A stretch of 64,000 nucleotides of DNA from Candidatus Saccharimonadota bacterium. Lineage in GTDB: Bacteria; Patescibacteriota; Saccharimonadia; Saccharimonadales; Saccharimonadaceae. Positions 23,743-32,505 of this stretch are shown here, one piece after another. Positions within the stretch are counted from its first letter, which is position 1. The number at the start of each line of letters is the position of its first letter. The stretch covers positions 1 to 64,000 of the forward strand of contig JAFRJX010000005.1 of NCBI GenBank assembly GCA_017432025.1, read 5' to 3'. The notes below the pieces were generated by a model. That model was not told the origin of the DNA. It worked only from the letters and a program-made list of their open reading frames with translations, and ran no database searches. The position numbers and the translations under genes are program-made.

Positions 23743-24963
23743 CTATAATGTCGCAACGTTTTTTCGAAGCCAACCGTCTGCCGGACCAGCCGTCATTAAG
23801 AGAATTAAATACCCTTCATCGCGAGATTTTACGAGTTTTCTAAATAGCTCGTCATCAAGCTCGGCCGATTCCGCAACTTCCTTGTTTGACAAAATATTAA
23901 TCAAATCTTCTGGCGTTAAAACCTCTAAATTCGGATCCTCGCGTGTCAGATAAGTCGGAATCCAATAAATCTTTTCGACGCCTCTAAACGCATCCTTATA
24001 CAAATCCTTCACCTCGTGCTGTCTCGTGTTTTGGTGTGGTTGGTAAACTACCACTACACCTTTTTTGTCGCGGAGTCTCGCCTCATCTTTTGCTACATCG
24101 ATCGTCGCTTCAATCTCTTCCGGGTGATGCGCATAGTCCGTATAAAATCCGTCCGCTAATCTTTCAAATCTACGACCGACACCAGGGAATTCATCGAGTA
24201 CTGCCTTCACTTCTTCTGGTTTCAAATCCGGTTTCATGTTCAGAAGTGCCGTCATCGCAAGTTCGGCATCACGTCTTCTCGCTACCCCAGCCAGCTTAAA
24301 GTCAACATCACCATTGATTTCGTCAATTACGTTTTGGCACTGCGTCTTAAACTGCGAAAACGCTTCTTCATAGTCTTCCCTCGTCGGATAAATATCCGGA
24401 TGATCATACGTTACACTTGGAAACACCGCGAGCCACGGATGGAACATCAAAAAATTACGGTCGTACTCATCTGCCTCGTAAATAAAGAATTCATCGCCTG
24501 GTTTATAACTACCACTCGGCGCAAATCCGAGCGTCGTACCAACAATGTAGGCTGCTTTAATCCCAAGTTTTAATGCACCAAAAGTAATCATAGAAGTCGT
24601 TGTCGTTTTGCCGTGCGTACCAGCCACTGCGACCATTTTCAGCCCCAGTTTTTCAATCAAATATTCCGTGAGTTCATCGCGTTTTGAAACTTTAATCCCG
24701 GCTTCTTTAGCTAATACTAGTTCCGGATGCTCCTTTGGTAATGCTGAAGTATGTACAAACCAATCGACGCCTTCATTAATCTTTTGTTTTAGGAATTCCC
24801 CGTCTTGTTCGCCGATTTTGACTTCAATTCCGGCTTTTTCAAGTTCCGGTAGAATCATGCCCGGATTCTTATCCGAACCATAAACTGTCATACCGGCCGC
24901 TTTCGCCATTAATGCTAGCGGTCCCATCCCTGTTCCAGAGATACCAGAAATATAGATTTTCAT
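23743..24963 (-). CDS. murC: UDP-N-acetylmuramate-L-alanine ligase MurC
   Basis: 406 aa from the ATG at 24963. An in-frame ATG at 24978 would lie upstream of the expected transcript start. N-terminal Rossmann-like ISGISGTGMGPLA, ATP-binding GTHGKTTTT at about 117, FIYEADEYDRNFL, and the C-terminal DYAHHPEEI and YQPHQNTR motifs are as in MurC/Mpl. It adds L-alanine to UDP-MurNAc, so the cell makes or remodels peptidoglycan. It is somewhat shorter than usual (450-480 aa), with a reduced central domain. A pure Mpl (tripeptide ligase) role cannot be excluded. It is leaderless, sharing a palindromic -10 with tsaE. Confidence 0.9.
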   Translation of the reverse strand: MKIYISGISGTGMGPLALMAKAAGMTVYGSDKNPGMILPELEKAGIEVKIGEQDGEFLKQKINEGVDWFVHTSALPKEHPELVLAKEAGIKVSKRDELTEYLIEKLGLKMVAVAGTHGKTTTTSMITFGALKLGIKAAYIVGTTLGFAPSGSYKPGDEFFIYEADEYDRNFLMFHPWLAVFPSVTYDHPDIYPTREDYEEAFSQFKTQCQNVIDEINGDVDFKLAGVARRRDAELAMTALLNMKPDLKPEEVKAVLDEFPGVGRRFERLADGFYTDYAHHPEEIEATIDVAKDEARLRDKKGVVVVYQPHQNTRQHEVKDLYKDAFRGVEKIYWIPTYLTREDPNLEVLTPEDLINILSNKEVAESAELDDELFRKLVKSRDEGYLILLMTAGPADGWLRKNVATL

Positions 24964-24965
24964 GT

Positions 24966-24975
24966 TATAATTATA
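24966..24975. promoter_or_regulatory. Bidirectional palindromic -10 for murC and tsaE
   Basis: The perfect palindrome TATAATTATA holds two overlapping TATAAT boxes, plus strand 24966-24971 and minus strand 24975-24970. The tsaE ATG begins at 24978 and the murC ATG at 24963, each separated from the palindrome by 2 bases. Both transcripts would be leaderless, and only one polymerase can use the site at a time. Confidence 0.8.
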
Positions 24976-24977
24976 CA

Positions 24978-25382
24978 ATGAAAATCACATCAGAACAAGA
25001 AATGCTCGACTTCGGCAAAGCCTTCGCCGAAAAAATTTCTGTTCCTCAAGTGATTGAACTCGTTGGCGATGTCGGCACCGGCAAGACCACTTTTACGCGT
25101 GGTTTAGCGGCAGGTTTAGGAGTAAATGAACCAGTTACGAGCCCAAGTTTCACAATTTCAAAAACCTATGCCTTTAAGAATGGCGAACTCATTCATTATG
25201 ATTTTTACCGCTTGAAAGACCCTGGACTAATGGCTGAAGATCTAGATGAAAACCTAAATAACGATCATGCCGTCGTGGTAGTCGAATGGGCTGAAAGCGT
25301 CGAAAACTTCTTACCGGAAAACCGCACTAAAATTGAGATTAAACTAAACGATGATGGTACGCGTGAGGTCACTGTATTATGA
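24978..25382 (+). CDS. tsaE: tRNA threonylcarbamoyladenosine synthesis ATPase TsaE
   Basis: 134 aa. Start at 24978, 6 bases after a TATAAT; a frame reading from 24912 crosses the promoter and is rejected. GDVGTGKTTFTRGLAAGLG is the P-loop, VTSPSFTISKTY and HYDFYRL are the TsaE signatures, and VVVEWAE the late motif. TsaE works with TsaB and TsaD in making the t6A base in tRNAs that read ANN codons. tsaB follows with a 4-base overlap. Confidence 0.95.
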   Translation: MKITSEQEMLDFGKAFAEKISVPQVIELVGDVGTGKTTFTRGLAAGLGVNEPVTSPSFTISKTYAFKNGELIHYDFYRLKDPGLMAEDLDENLNNDHAVVVVEWAESVENFLPENRTKIEIKLNDDGTREVTVL

Positions 25383-25711
25383 AAATGTATCTAGATACAT
25401 CCACCCCAACGACAATTCTAAAACTCGACGACCACGAGTATAAATGGGAATCCGGTCGTGATTTGGCCGAGAATTTATTAGTATTTATTCATGACAAATT
25501 AGTAGAGAACGGCAAGGATTTTAATGACCTAGAAGAAATCACCTTCATGTCTGGCCCAGGTTCTTTCACCGGACTTCGCATTGGCGCCGCTGTCGTGAAC
25601 ACACTGGCAAACGAATTAAACATTCCATTAAAAAATCACCACGGCGAAATCGTTAAAATCATTTTACCCGATTACGGCCGTGGTGCTAATATCTCAAAAC
25701 CAGTTAAATAA
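25379..25711 (+). CDS. tsaB: Short TsaB-like protein (N-terminal domain only)
   Basis: 110 aa. MYLDTSTPTTILKL and MSGPGSFTGLRIGAAVVNTLA match the N-terminal ASKHA subdomain of TsaB. The second subdomain (another 100-120 residues in usual TsaB) is absent: the frame ends in a stop that directly abuts the clpP stop. The dimerising surface of TsaB lies in the N-terminal part, so the short form may still bridge TsaD and TsaE. It overlaps tsaE by 4 bases (ATGA). The call as a functional gene rather than a remnant rests on the intact frame and coupling. Confidence 0.8.
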   Translation: MKMYLDTSTPTTILKLDDHEYKWESGRDLAENLLVFIHDKLVENGKDFNDLEEITFMSGPGSFTGLRIGAAVVNTLANELNIPLKNHHGEIVKIILPDYGRGANISKPVK

Positions 25712-26302
25712 TTATTTAATGATTTCGTCGATGATGCCATAAGCTTTGGCTTCTTCGGCACTCATCCAGTTATCGCGGTCCATGTCTTTTTCAACTTGCG
25801 CAAGCGACTTGCCAGTATTTTTCGCAAAGATTTCCGCCAAGCGTTTCTTTAAGAAAATACCTTCCTTTAGCATGATTTCCTGGTCGGTGATTTTTCCTTC
25901 CGTACCAGACGATGGTTGATGAATCATGATGCGGGAATTTGGTAGGCAGAATCTTTTACCTTTCGCGCCACACGACAAAAGCATTGCACCCATCGAAGCC
26001 TGCAAACCAATACCAATCGTTTCGACATCCGGCTCAATGTAATTCATCGTATCGATAATTGCAAAACCATCATACACGGAACCGCCTGGGGAATTAATAT
26101 AAAGTTTAATTGGCTTCTTTGGATCTTCGTGCGCAAGATAGAGTAGTTGTGCCACGACGAGATTGGCTGTGTGCGAATTTACATCTTCACCGAGGAAAAT
26201 AATTCTATCATTTAAAAGTCTCGAATAAATATCGTAGGCTCTTTCGCCACGATTAGTTTCTTCAATAATCGTCGGCACTAAATAATCATTTGGTTTTTTC
26301 AT
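25712..26302 (-). CDS. clpP: ATP-dependent Clp protease subunit ClpP
   Basis: 196 aa. Catalytic triad visible: Ser in [11 protein letters not shown], His in [10 protein letters not shown], Asp in [28 protein letters not shown] is the oxyanion/handle segment. The length is usual. It forms the barrel protease fed by ClpC, encoded just upstream with a 1-base gap and AAAGGAG in the clpC end, so CIRCE-controlled expression should extend to it. The stop codon directly meets the tsaB stop (TAATTA) with no terminator between. Confidence 0.97.
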   Translation of the reverse strand: MKKPNDYLVPTIIEETNRGERAYDIYSRLLNDRIIFLGEDVNSHTANLVVAQLLYLAHEDPKKPIKLYINSPGGSVYDGFAIIDTMNYIEPDVETIGIGLQASMGAMLLSCGAKGKRFCLPNSRIMIHQPSSGTEGKITDQEIMLKEGIFLKKRLAEIFAKNTGKSLAQVEKDMDRDNWMSAEEAKAYGIIDEIIK

Positions 26303-26303
26303 A

Positions 26304-28772
26304 TTACTCCTTTACTAGTTTTAACTTATTCTTTTCGAGCTTTAATACCGGAATATCGCCCTTCTTCAATTTTTCGGAAATTATTTCTTCCGAAAGGAGC
26401 GACTCGACTTCATCTTCAATTTTGCGACGAAGTGGCCTTGCGCCATTCTTTGGATCATAACCTTCTTTAATCAACCATTCTTTAGCCTTCTCATCAACTT
26501 TAAGTCCAATGCCTTTAGTTGCAAGACGCTTTCTTAAATCATTAATGAGATTATCAAAGATTTTCTCGACATCCTTCTTCGTGAGCGCATGGAATACTAA
26601 GATATTCTCCAGACGGTTAATGAGTTCTGGGCGCATCACTTTTTTGAGCGCCTTCATCGCGTAAGCCTTGTTTTCTTCAAATTCTTGCTCCAAAGCCTTC
26701 TTGTCTTTTGCGGTCTTTGCTGTAAAGCCAAGTTCGCTTTCGCGATACATATCCGCCGAGCCAAGGTTCGAAGTTAGAATCACAATCGTATTATTAAACT
26801 TAATTTTATTTCCCTGGCCATCCGTCAAAATTCCGTCTTCCAAAATCTGAAGTAGGAGATTAAACACATCCGGATGTGCCTTCTCGATTTCGTCAAAGAG
26901 AATCACGGAATATGGTTTTCTACGCACGGCTTCGGTGAGTTTACCACCATCATCATATCCAATATAGCCAGCCGGCGCACCAACGAGTCTCGACACATTG
27001 TGTTTTTCGCCAAATTCGGACATGTCGATTTTTACAAGTGCGTTTTCACCGCCAAACACTTCGCGTGCAATCACACGTGCGAGTTCCGTTTTACCAACGC
27101 CAGTCGGACCCATGAATAAGAACGAGCCAATCGGACGTCTGGAATCTGCAATACCGGAACGACCACGACGAATTGCCTTTGCAACCGACTTTATCGCTTC
27201 ATCCTGCCCGATAATTGATTCTTTGAGATGATCTTCAAGTTCCATCAACATCTTCATTTCCGAACCATGCACTTTTGAAACTGGAATACCGGTTTTAAGC
27301 GAAACGGCAGTTGCCAAATTCTCTTCCGTAAGAGTTGGATTCTCCGTATCTTTCACGCCGGATTTCTCAAGCTTCTTAATTTCCTGTTCAAGTTTTGCCA
27401 GCTCCGTCTTATAATTCGCGGCCTTTTCGTAGTCTTCTTTTTCGGCCGACTCGTTAATCTTGTTCTCGAGCGTGGCTTTTTCGATTTTCATCTTCTTGTA
27501 TTTGCCACCGCCTTTTTTATCGGCTGCCACTTTACAAATTGCTGAAGCTTCATCGATAATATCAATCACTTTATCCGGCATGAATCGATCATTAATATAG
27601 CGTTGGCTCATCGTAGTTGCCGTCTCCAAAATCTCATCCGGAATCACTACGCCATGATGTTTCTCGTAATGTTTCTTAATGCCTTTTAGAATTCTCAACG
27701 TCACCGTTGCTGATGGTTCCTCTACCATTACGGTCTGGAAACGACGAGACAATGCTTTGTCTTTTTCAATCGATTTGCGATATTCGTCGAGTGTCGTCGC
27801 GCCAATCAAATTAATTGAATTACGTGCGAGCGCCGGTTTCAAAATATTCGCTGCGTCCATCGAACCTTCAGACGAGCCTGCGCCGGAAAGCAAATGAATC
27901 TCATCGATAAATAGCAGAATTGAATCATCACCAGTAGCTTCGTCAATAATGCCTTTAATTCTTTCCTCAAATTCACCACGGAATTTTGTACCCGCAACCA
28001 CCGACGACAGATCCACTTGATAAATATGCTTACCAATCAAATTGCCCGGCACTTCATTATTTACAATCCGAGCGGCCAAACCTTCCACAATCGCCGTCTT
28101 ACCAACGCCAGCCTCACCAATTAAAACTGGGTTCGATTTAGTCCGGCGAGAGAGAATTGTAATTACTCTTTCAATCTCGCTCTCACGACCAATCACGGTG
28201 TCGAGTTTGCCAGCTCTGGCTTCTTCAGTCAAATCCTTGCCATAACGGTTCAGGAATTTTAGCGGGGAATTCTTTAAATATTTGGCCTTCTCCGCTTTTA
28301 GTTTTTCATCCTTCGTCTGCTCTTCTACTAAATCCTCAATCTCATCCATGATTTTATCAGTATTCACTTTAAGCTGGACTAAAATCAGGGAAGCTCTCGA
28401 ATTCGGCTGGCTTAGAAGCGCATAAAGTAGATGTTCCGTACCAATCACCGTAAGGCCTTGTTCCTGCGTATAATTCTGTGCCATTCTGAGAGTCAGAATC
28501 ACCGCCTCAGATAATGACATCATCGCCATATCGGCACCCGGCACTTCAACTGCTACCTTATTTAAGGACTTCTCAATCTCTTCAAGCGTGGCGCCATTTT
28601 CACGAATCATCTTTGCACCAGTCGAAGTATCAATCGCCATTATTCCAAGTAGCAAGTGTTCCGTGCTCATGTAGCCATTATTGTATCTCTTACTATAAAA
28701 ATCGGCCTTTTGTAGCGCAAACCTTGCGTTTTCGCTGAGCCGATTCATAATTTCACTAAATTCTTCTTGCAT
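26304..28772 (-). CDS. clpC: Clp protease ATPase ClpC
   Basis: 822 aa. Two N-terminal Clp repeats (about 1-145), the first AAA+ module (GEAGVGKT), a middle coiled-coil with the UVR-like [23 protein letters not shown] segment, and the second AAA+ module (GPTGVGKT near 555, [12 protein letters not shown]). SELGFTA contains the LGF-type loop that docks on ClpP, which sets it apart from the disaggregase ClpB. It unfolds proteins for ClpP and handles stress-damaged proteins. It is leaderless: TATAAT ends 6 bases before the ATG, with a CIRCE operator right upstream. Confidence 0.96.
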   Translation of the reverse strand: MQEEFSEIMNRLSENARFALQKADFYSKRYNNGYMSTEHLLLGIMAIDTSTGAKMIRENGATLEEIEKSLNKVAVEVPGADMAMMSLSEAVILTLRMAQNYTQEQGLTVIGTEHLLYALLSQPNSRASLILVQLKVNTDKIMDEIEDLVEEQTKDEKLKAEKAKYLKNSPLKFLNRYGKDLTEEARAGKLDTVIGRESEIERVITILSRRTKSNPVLIGEAGVGKTAIVEGLAARIVNNEVPGNLIGKHIYQVDLSSVVAGTKFRGEFEERIKGIIDEATGDDSILLFIDEIHLLSGAGSSEGSMDAANILKPALARNSINLIGATTLDEYRKSIEKDKALSRRFQTVMVEEPSATVTLRILKGIKKHYEKHHGVVIPDEILETATTMSQRYINDRFMPDKVIDIIDEASAICKVAADKKGGGKYKKMKIEKATLENKINESAEKEDYEKAANYKTELAKLEQEIKKLEKSGVKDTENPTLTEENLATAVSLKTGIPVSKVHGSEMKMLMELEDHLKESIIGQDEAIKSVAKAIRRGRSGIADSRRPIGSFLFMGPTGVGKTELARVIAREVFGGENALVKIDMSEFGEKHNVSRLVGAPAGYIGYDDGGKLTEAVRRKPYSVILFDEIEKAHPDVFNLLLQILEDGILTDGQGNKIKFNNTIVILTSNLGSADMYRESELGFTAKTAKDKKALEQEFEENKAYAMKALKKVMRPELINRLENILVFHALTKKDVEKIFDNLINDLRKRLATKGIGLKVDEKAKEWLIKEGYDPKNGARPLRRKIEDEVESLLSEEIISEKLKKGDIPVLKLEKNKLKLVKE

Positions 28773-28778
28773 ACCCCT

Positions 28779-28784
28779 ATTATA
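28779..28784 (-). promoter_or_regulatory. -10 box of clpC (leaderless)
   Basis: TATAAT on the minus strand, 6 bases before the ATG at 28772 and 5 bases downstream of the CIRCE element. Confidence 0.75.
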
Positions 28785-28789
28785 CTAAA

Positions 28790-28816
28790 TTAGCACTCAT
28801 AATGCAAGAGTGCTAA
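28790..28816 (-). promoter_or_regulatory. CIRCE operator (HrcA site) of clpC-clpP
   Basis: TTAGCACTC, nine bases, GAGTGCTAA: a perfect CIRCE inverted repeat. It covers the -35 region of the clpC promoter, so HrcA binding would block initiation. This implies heat-shock control of clpC and clpP by HrcA. hrcA itself is not in the window. Confidence 0.95.
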
Positions 28817-28841
28817 TTTAGATTTTTTAATCTGTTTTAAG

Positions 28842-29672
28842 CTAGGAGCCGCAGACTACATTGTTGGCATGGAGCCAGCCTTCAACTGAGCCACCATCGA
28901 GGTATTCACCAGTGGTAGGAGCCACACGCATAACACCACCTTCTTTGATGAACTCATCAATTGGGTCGGTTACCATGTATTCTTGATCCTTTGGACCAAA
29001 GTCGTGTTCATCTACATATTTACAAATCTTCTTCAAAAGCTCTGGAGCCATGATATACTTCGAAACGTTGATGAGATTTGATGGCGCTTCTTCTGGTTCT
29101 GGCTTTTCTACTACGCCAACGAGTCTGCCATCTTTTTCAGAAAGCACACCATATTTCTTTACCTTTTCGCGCGGGATTTCGACACCAAGAATCGCCGATT
29201 CTTCCTTAGAACCAGAAGCCTTGATGAGAGCCTCTGCTGCCGATTCCCCGCCTGGGTTCCAAATAAAGTCGTCGCCCATAAATACGAGCACTGGCTCATC
29301 AATCTTGTATTCCTTCACTACGAGCGCAATTGGCACAGCTGTACCATATTTACTGGCTGGATCCTGCACCGTGTAGTGAATCGTCACATCGTCCGGTAAA
29401 GTCTTAGCAAGTTTTAACCTATCTTCCTTACCACGCTCAATCAAATACTGATTAAGCGCCAAATTGTCTTTGTAGAATTCTTGTACTTGGCACGGCTCGG
29501 TATTTGAAATCACCATGTAGATGTCTTTCACACCGGCTTTGATAAGCTCTTGCACGGAATAATCCACGAGTGGACGATTTCCCACAGGAAGCATTGATTT
29601 TTCGATAATCTTAGTAATAGGAAGACGCCTAGTCCCCCATCCCGCAACCGGGATAATTGCTTTCGTAATCAT
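28842..29672 (-). CDS. galU: UTP-glucose-1-phosphate uridylyltransferase GalU
   Basis: 276 aa from the ATG at 29672. The nucleotide-binding start is KAIIPVAGWGTRRLPITKIIEKSMLPVGNRPL, followed by VFMGDDFIW and VVEKPEPEEAPSNLINVSKYI; the protein is of usual length. It makes UDP-glucose for glycans or glycolipids. It lies 10 bases after gpmI. Its promoter, TGTTATAAT ending 9 bases before the ATG, contains the gpmI stop codon, so galU can be made as a near-leaderless mRNA as well as by read-through. Confidence 0.95.
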   Translation of the reverse strand: MITKAIIPVAGWGTRRLPITKIIEKSMLPVGNRPLVDYSVQELIKAGVKDIYMVISNTEPCQVQEFYKDNLALNQYLIERGKEDRLKLAKTLPDDVTIHYTVQDPASKYGTAVPIALVVKEYKIDEPVLVFMGDDFIWNPGGESAAEALIKASGSKEESAILGVEIPREKVKKYGVLSEKDGRLVGVVEKPEPEEAPSNLINVSKYIMAPELLKKICKYVDEHDFGPKDQEYMVTDPIDEFIKEGGVMRVAPTTGEYLDGGSVEGWLHANNVVCGS

Positions 29673-29681
29673 AATATATAT

Positions 29682-29687
29682 ATTATA
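29682..29687 (-). promoter_or_regulatory. -10 box of galU, containing the gpmI stop codon
   Basis: TGTTATAAT on the minus strand. Bases 29685-29683 (TAA) are the gpmI stop codon. Confidence 0.65.
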
Positions 29688-31272
29688 ACACAATTAGCGG
29701 CTTATCCCAAGTGGAAGGATAGTCGTTCTGCCCCAGCATCAGAGCAATCGTCGAGGCAATATTCGAAAGCCCCGGCTCGTAAATCGGCACCAATTTATAT
29801 TTGTCACGATTGTCGGTATTATCATAAATGATGCATGGAATCTTATTCAGCGTATGTGAAGTCTTCTTGTTGCCGTCTTTGTCTAGCAATTCTTCCGCAT
29901 TACCATGGTCAGCGCAAATGATTAACACACCACCGAGTTCGTCGACTCTTTTTGCAATTCTGGCGAGTGATAAGTCAATTGACTCCATCGCCACAATCGT
30001 CGCTTCCATATCAGCCGTGTGACCAACCATATCACCACCAGGGAAATTCACACGTACGAAATCATACTTATCCAAATTCTCGACGACTTCATCCGTAATC
30101 TCTGCACACTTCATCCACGGGCGCGTCTCAAACGGTTCCGTGTAGGATTCAATTTCTTTAAACACTTCGCCATCGGCCGGATCATAACTATTACCATTGA
30201 AATAATAGGTGATGTGCCCAAACTTCACCGTTTCCGAAATTGCAAATTGTTTCAATTTCCTTCTCGACAGGAACTCATTCAAAGTATTATCAATATAGGT
30301 CGGCTCAAACAAACGATGCTCTGGCACATGTGTATCGGAATTATATTCTGTAAGGCCAGCGAAATAAACGTCGCTCGGCTTATAATCGCCACGATTATAA
30401 TACGGGAAATCCCAATAGGTAAATGCCATTGCAATTTCAATTGCGCGGTCAGCTCGAAAATCGAAATAAACAAACGCATCACCCGGTTTAACTTTTCCTA
30501 TCGGTTGGTCATTTTCATCCACAATCACAAATGGTGGTAAATTCTGATCCTGCACTTCTGGATTTAATCTTCTGAGTACCTGGATTGCTTCGTCGGCGGA
30601 TTTGAAATAATAATCCGCTTCACCATTCACCATTGCATCCCAACCACGAGCCACGACCTGCCAATCATTTTCATAACGATCGGCGACAAACACCATTCTG
30701 CCACCACCAGTCGCAATGCGAATATCAGCGTCCGTAAATCTTTTCGCAAAATCTTCCAGTTTATCAATATAAACCGGCTCTGATTGTGGAGCAACATCTC
30801 TACCATCAAACACTGCATGAATACGCATCTTTCTCACACCATCACGATAAGCTTGTTCGATCATTCTTTCAAGATGGCCAATGTGACTATGTACACCACC
30901 ATCCGAGAAAATACCCGAAAAATGTAACGTATGGTCGCCTTCCTTCTTAACTTGTTCGATCAATCCTTTCCAAGTTTCTGAATCGAAGACTTCACCATTA
31001 TTAATTGCTTCGTTCGCTCTAGCAATTCCATGCTTAATTGCGCGACCTGCGCCAATCGTGTTGTGCCCAACTTCAGAGTTTCCCATTTGACCGGGCGTAA
31101 GGCCCACAGCTTCACCAGATGCATTTAGTGCAATATGATAGTATTCCCTTGCGGCTTTTCCGAGAAAAGTCGTCCTAGCTTTTGACACGGCATTACCGGG
31201 ACCATCTGGTGCAAGTCCCACACCATCTAATATTGCGAGCACTACAGGCCCATCATACTGCAGTTTATCCAT
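29683..31272 (-). CDS. gpmI: 2,3-bisphosphoglycerate-independent phosphoglycerate mutase
   Basis: 529 aa from the ATG at 31272. Metal and nucleophile sites: LAILDGVGL, GQMGNSEVGHNTIGAGR with the phosphoserine, HAVFDGRDVAPQSE, YFDFRADRA, NFPGGDMVGHTAD, and ICADHGNAEEL. It interconverts 3- and 2-phosphoglycerate in glycolysis. It is leaderless: TGCTATAAT ends 6 bases before the ATG. It follows the terminator of the agmatine operon, so it starts a new unit. Confidence 0.97.
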   Translation of the reverse strand: MDKLQYDGPVVLAILDGVGLAPDGPGNAVSKARTTFLGKAAREYYHIALNASGEAVGLTPGQMGNSEVGHNTIGAGRAIKHGIARANEAINNGEVFDSETWKGLIEQVKKEGDHTLHFSGIFSDGGVHSHIGHLERMIEQAYRDGVRKMRIHAVFDGRDVAPQSEPVYIDKLEDFAKRFTDADIRIATGGGRMVFVADRYENDWQVVARGWDAMVNGEADYYFKSADEAIQVLRRLNPEVQDQNLPPFVIVDENDQPIGKVKPGDAFVYFDFRADRAIEIAMAFTYWDFPYYNRGDYKPSDVYFAGLTEYNSDTHVPEHRLFEPTYIDNTLNEFLSRRKLKQFAISETVKFGHITYYFNGNSYDPADGEVFKEIESYTEPFETRPWMKCAEITDEVVENLDKYDFVRVNFPGGDMVGHTADMEATIVAMESIDLSLARIAKRVDELGGVLIICADHGNAEELLDKDGNKKTSHTLNKIPCIIYDNTDNRDKYKLVPIYEPGLSNIASTIALMLGQNDYPSTWDKPLIVL

Positions 31273-31278
31273 AAGCTT

Positions 31279-31284
31279 ATTATA
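31279..31284 (-). promoter_or_regulatory. -10 box of gpmI (leaderless)
   Basis: Extended -10 TGCTATAAT on the minus strand, ending 6 bases before the ATG at 31272. Confidence 0.7.
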
Positions 31285-31288
31285 GCAC

Positions 31289-31319
31289 AAAAAATCCGGC
31301 TCTTAAAACCGGATTTTTT
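31289..31319 (-). terminator. Terminator of the agmatine deiminase operon
   Basis: AAAAATCCGG/CCGGATTTTT arms with a nine-base loop give A and T runs on both sides, so it may act in both directions. It lies 9 bases after the aguA stop. Confidence 0.85.
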
Positions 31320-31327
31320 ATTAAGCA

Positions 31328-32422
31328 TTACGCCTTTGGTACTTGCTGTGTGATACAGTGAATATCGCCACCACCTAATAAGATTTCGCGTGCGTAAACC
31401 GTTTCGATTACGCGATCTGGGAACAAACCTTGCAAAGTCCTAATTGCCTCTTCATCATGTGGGTCATTAAAGATTGGCAAGATAATTGCACCGTTACAGT
31501 TGTAATAATTAATATATGAAGCCGGTAAACGATCGCCTGGCACTCTTGGAAAAGTTCCATCCACCGAATCAATCCAAGCCGCTTCTTCTTCTGTAATATA
31601 AATCGGATTTGGCACGTGGATTTTAATTACTTCAAGTTGACGTCCCTTTGCATCCGTCACAGATTGTAAATATTCCAAATCTTTCACTGAGCGCTCATGC
31701 TGTGGATCGTCTGGATTATCTTCCCATGCTAAGACCACTTTACCTGGTGCTACGAATTGGCACACATTGTCGACGTGTCCTTCAGTGTCCTCATCACGAT
31801 AAACACCATATGGTAGCCACAAAACTTTTTCACATCCAGTATATTCGCAAAGCGTTCTTTCAATTTCTTCACGCTTTAGATCTGGGTTGCGGTCTTCAGA
31901 AAGCAGCGTTTCTTCGGTTACGATTAGTGTCCCCTCACCATCAGTATGAATCGCGCCACCTTCCAAAATAAAGTTTTCTGGCACGTAACGATCAACATGT
32001 TCAATGTCAGCCATCTTTGCTGCTACATAATCATCAAAATCCCAAGGGAAATAAATGCCATCAACTGTCCCACCATATGCATTAAAGCCCCAGTCGACTG
32101 CCCGAATTCCGCCTTGACCATTAATCACCATCGTTGCACCTGAATCGCGAATCCAAGAGTCGTTATTCGACATTTCGACAATCGACACATTTGGCATATT
32201 CATGCCAAGTAAATGCAGATATTGTGATTGATTTGTGCCTACTACTACTGGTTCGTGCTTAGCGATTTTTTCAATCACTTCACGAAATGCTTTTTGGGCT
32301 GGTTTTGCACCCATGCGCCAGTTGTCTGGTCTTTCTGGCCAAAGAATATATGTACACTTGTGTGGTGCCAGCTCAGACGGCATAAAGTATCCGTCTTGTT
32401 TTGGGGTTGACTGTAATTTCAT
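31328..32422 (-). CDS. aguA: Agmatine deiminase
   Basis: 364 aa. The signature residues of the guanidino-group-modifying fold are present: NNDSWIRDSGAT, LEGGAIHTDGEGT, DTEGHVDN, and the catalytic cysteine in GGGDIHCITQQVP near the end. It turns agmatine into N-carbamoylputrescine and ammonia. It is the last gene of an operon with putrescine carbamoyltransferase and an antiporter. A 13-bp hairpin lies between the antiporter gene and this one. The Shine-Dalgarno is AAAGGAAAGG. Confidence 0.97.
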   Translation of the reverse strand: MKLQSTPKQDGYFMPSELAPHKCTYILWPERPDNWRMGAKPAQKAFREVIEKIAKHEPVVVGTNQSQYLHLLGMNMPNVSIVEMSNNDSWIRDSGATMVINGQGGIRAVDWGFNAYGGTVDGIYFPWDFDDYVAAKMADIEHVDRYVPENFILEGGAIHTDGEGTLIVTEETLLSEDRNPDLKREEIERTLCEYTGCEKVLWLPYGVYRDEDTEGHVDNVCQFVAPGKVVLAWEDNPDDPQHERSVKDLEYLQSVTDAKGRQLEVIKIHVPNPIYITEEEAAWIDSVDGTFPRVPGDRLPASYINYYNCNGAIILPIFNDPHDEEAIRTLQGLFPDRVIETVYAREILLGGGDIHCITQQVPKA

Positions 32423-32449
32423 TTAATTCCTTTCCTTTATATTAATAAT

Positions 32450-32488
32450 GGCAACTTAGTAGCTGGTTAACAGACCTACTAAGTTGCC
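32450..32488 (-). other. Strong intercistronic hairpin between antiporter and aguA
   Basis: GGCAACTTAGTAG and CTACTAAGTTGCC form a perfect 13-bp stem around a 13-base loop. On the minus strand no T run follows directly, so it is a poor terminator for this operon. It more likely sets relative mRNA amounts or is a processing site. Confidence 0.6.
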
Positions 32489-32505
32489 ACCCTATTTTTT
32501 GTTTT

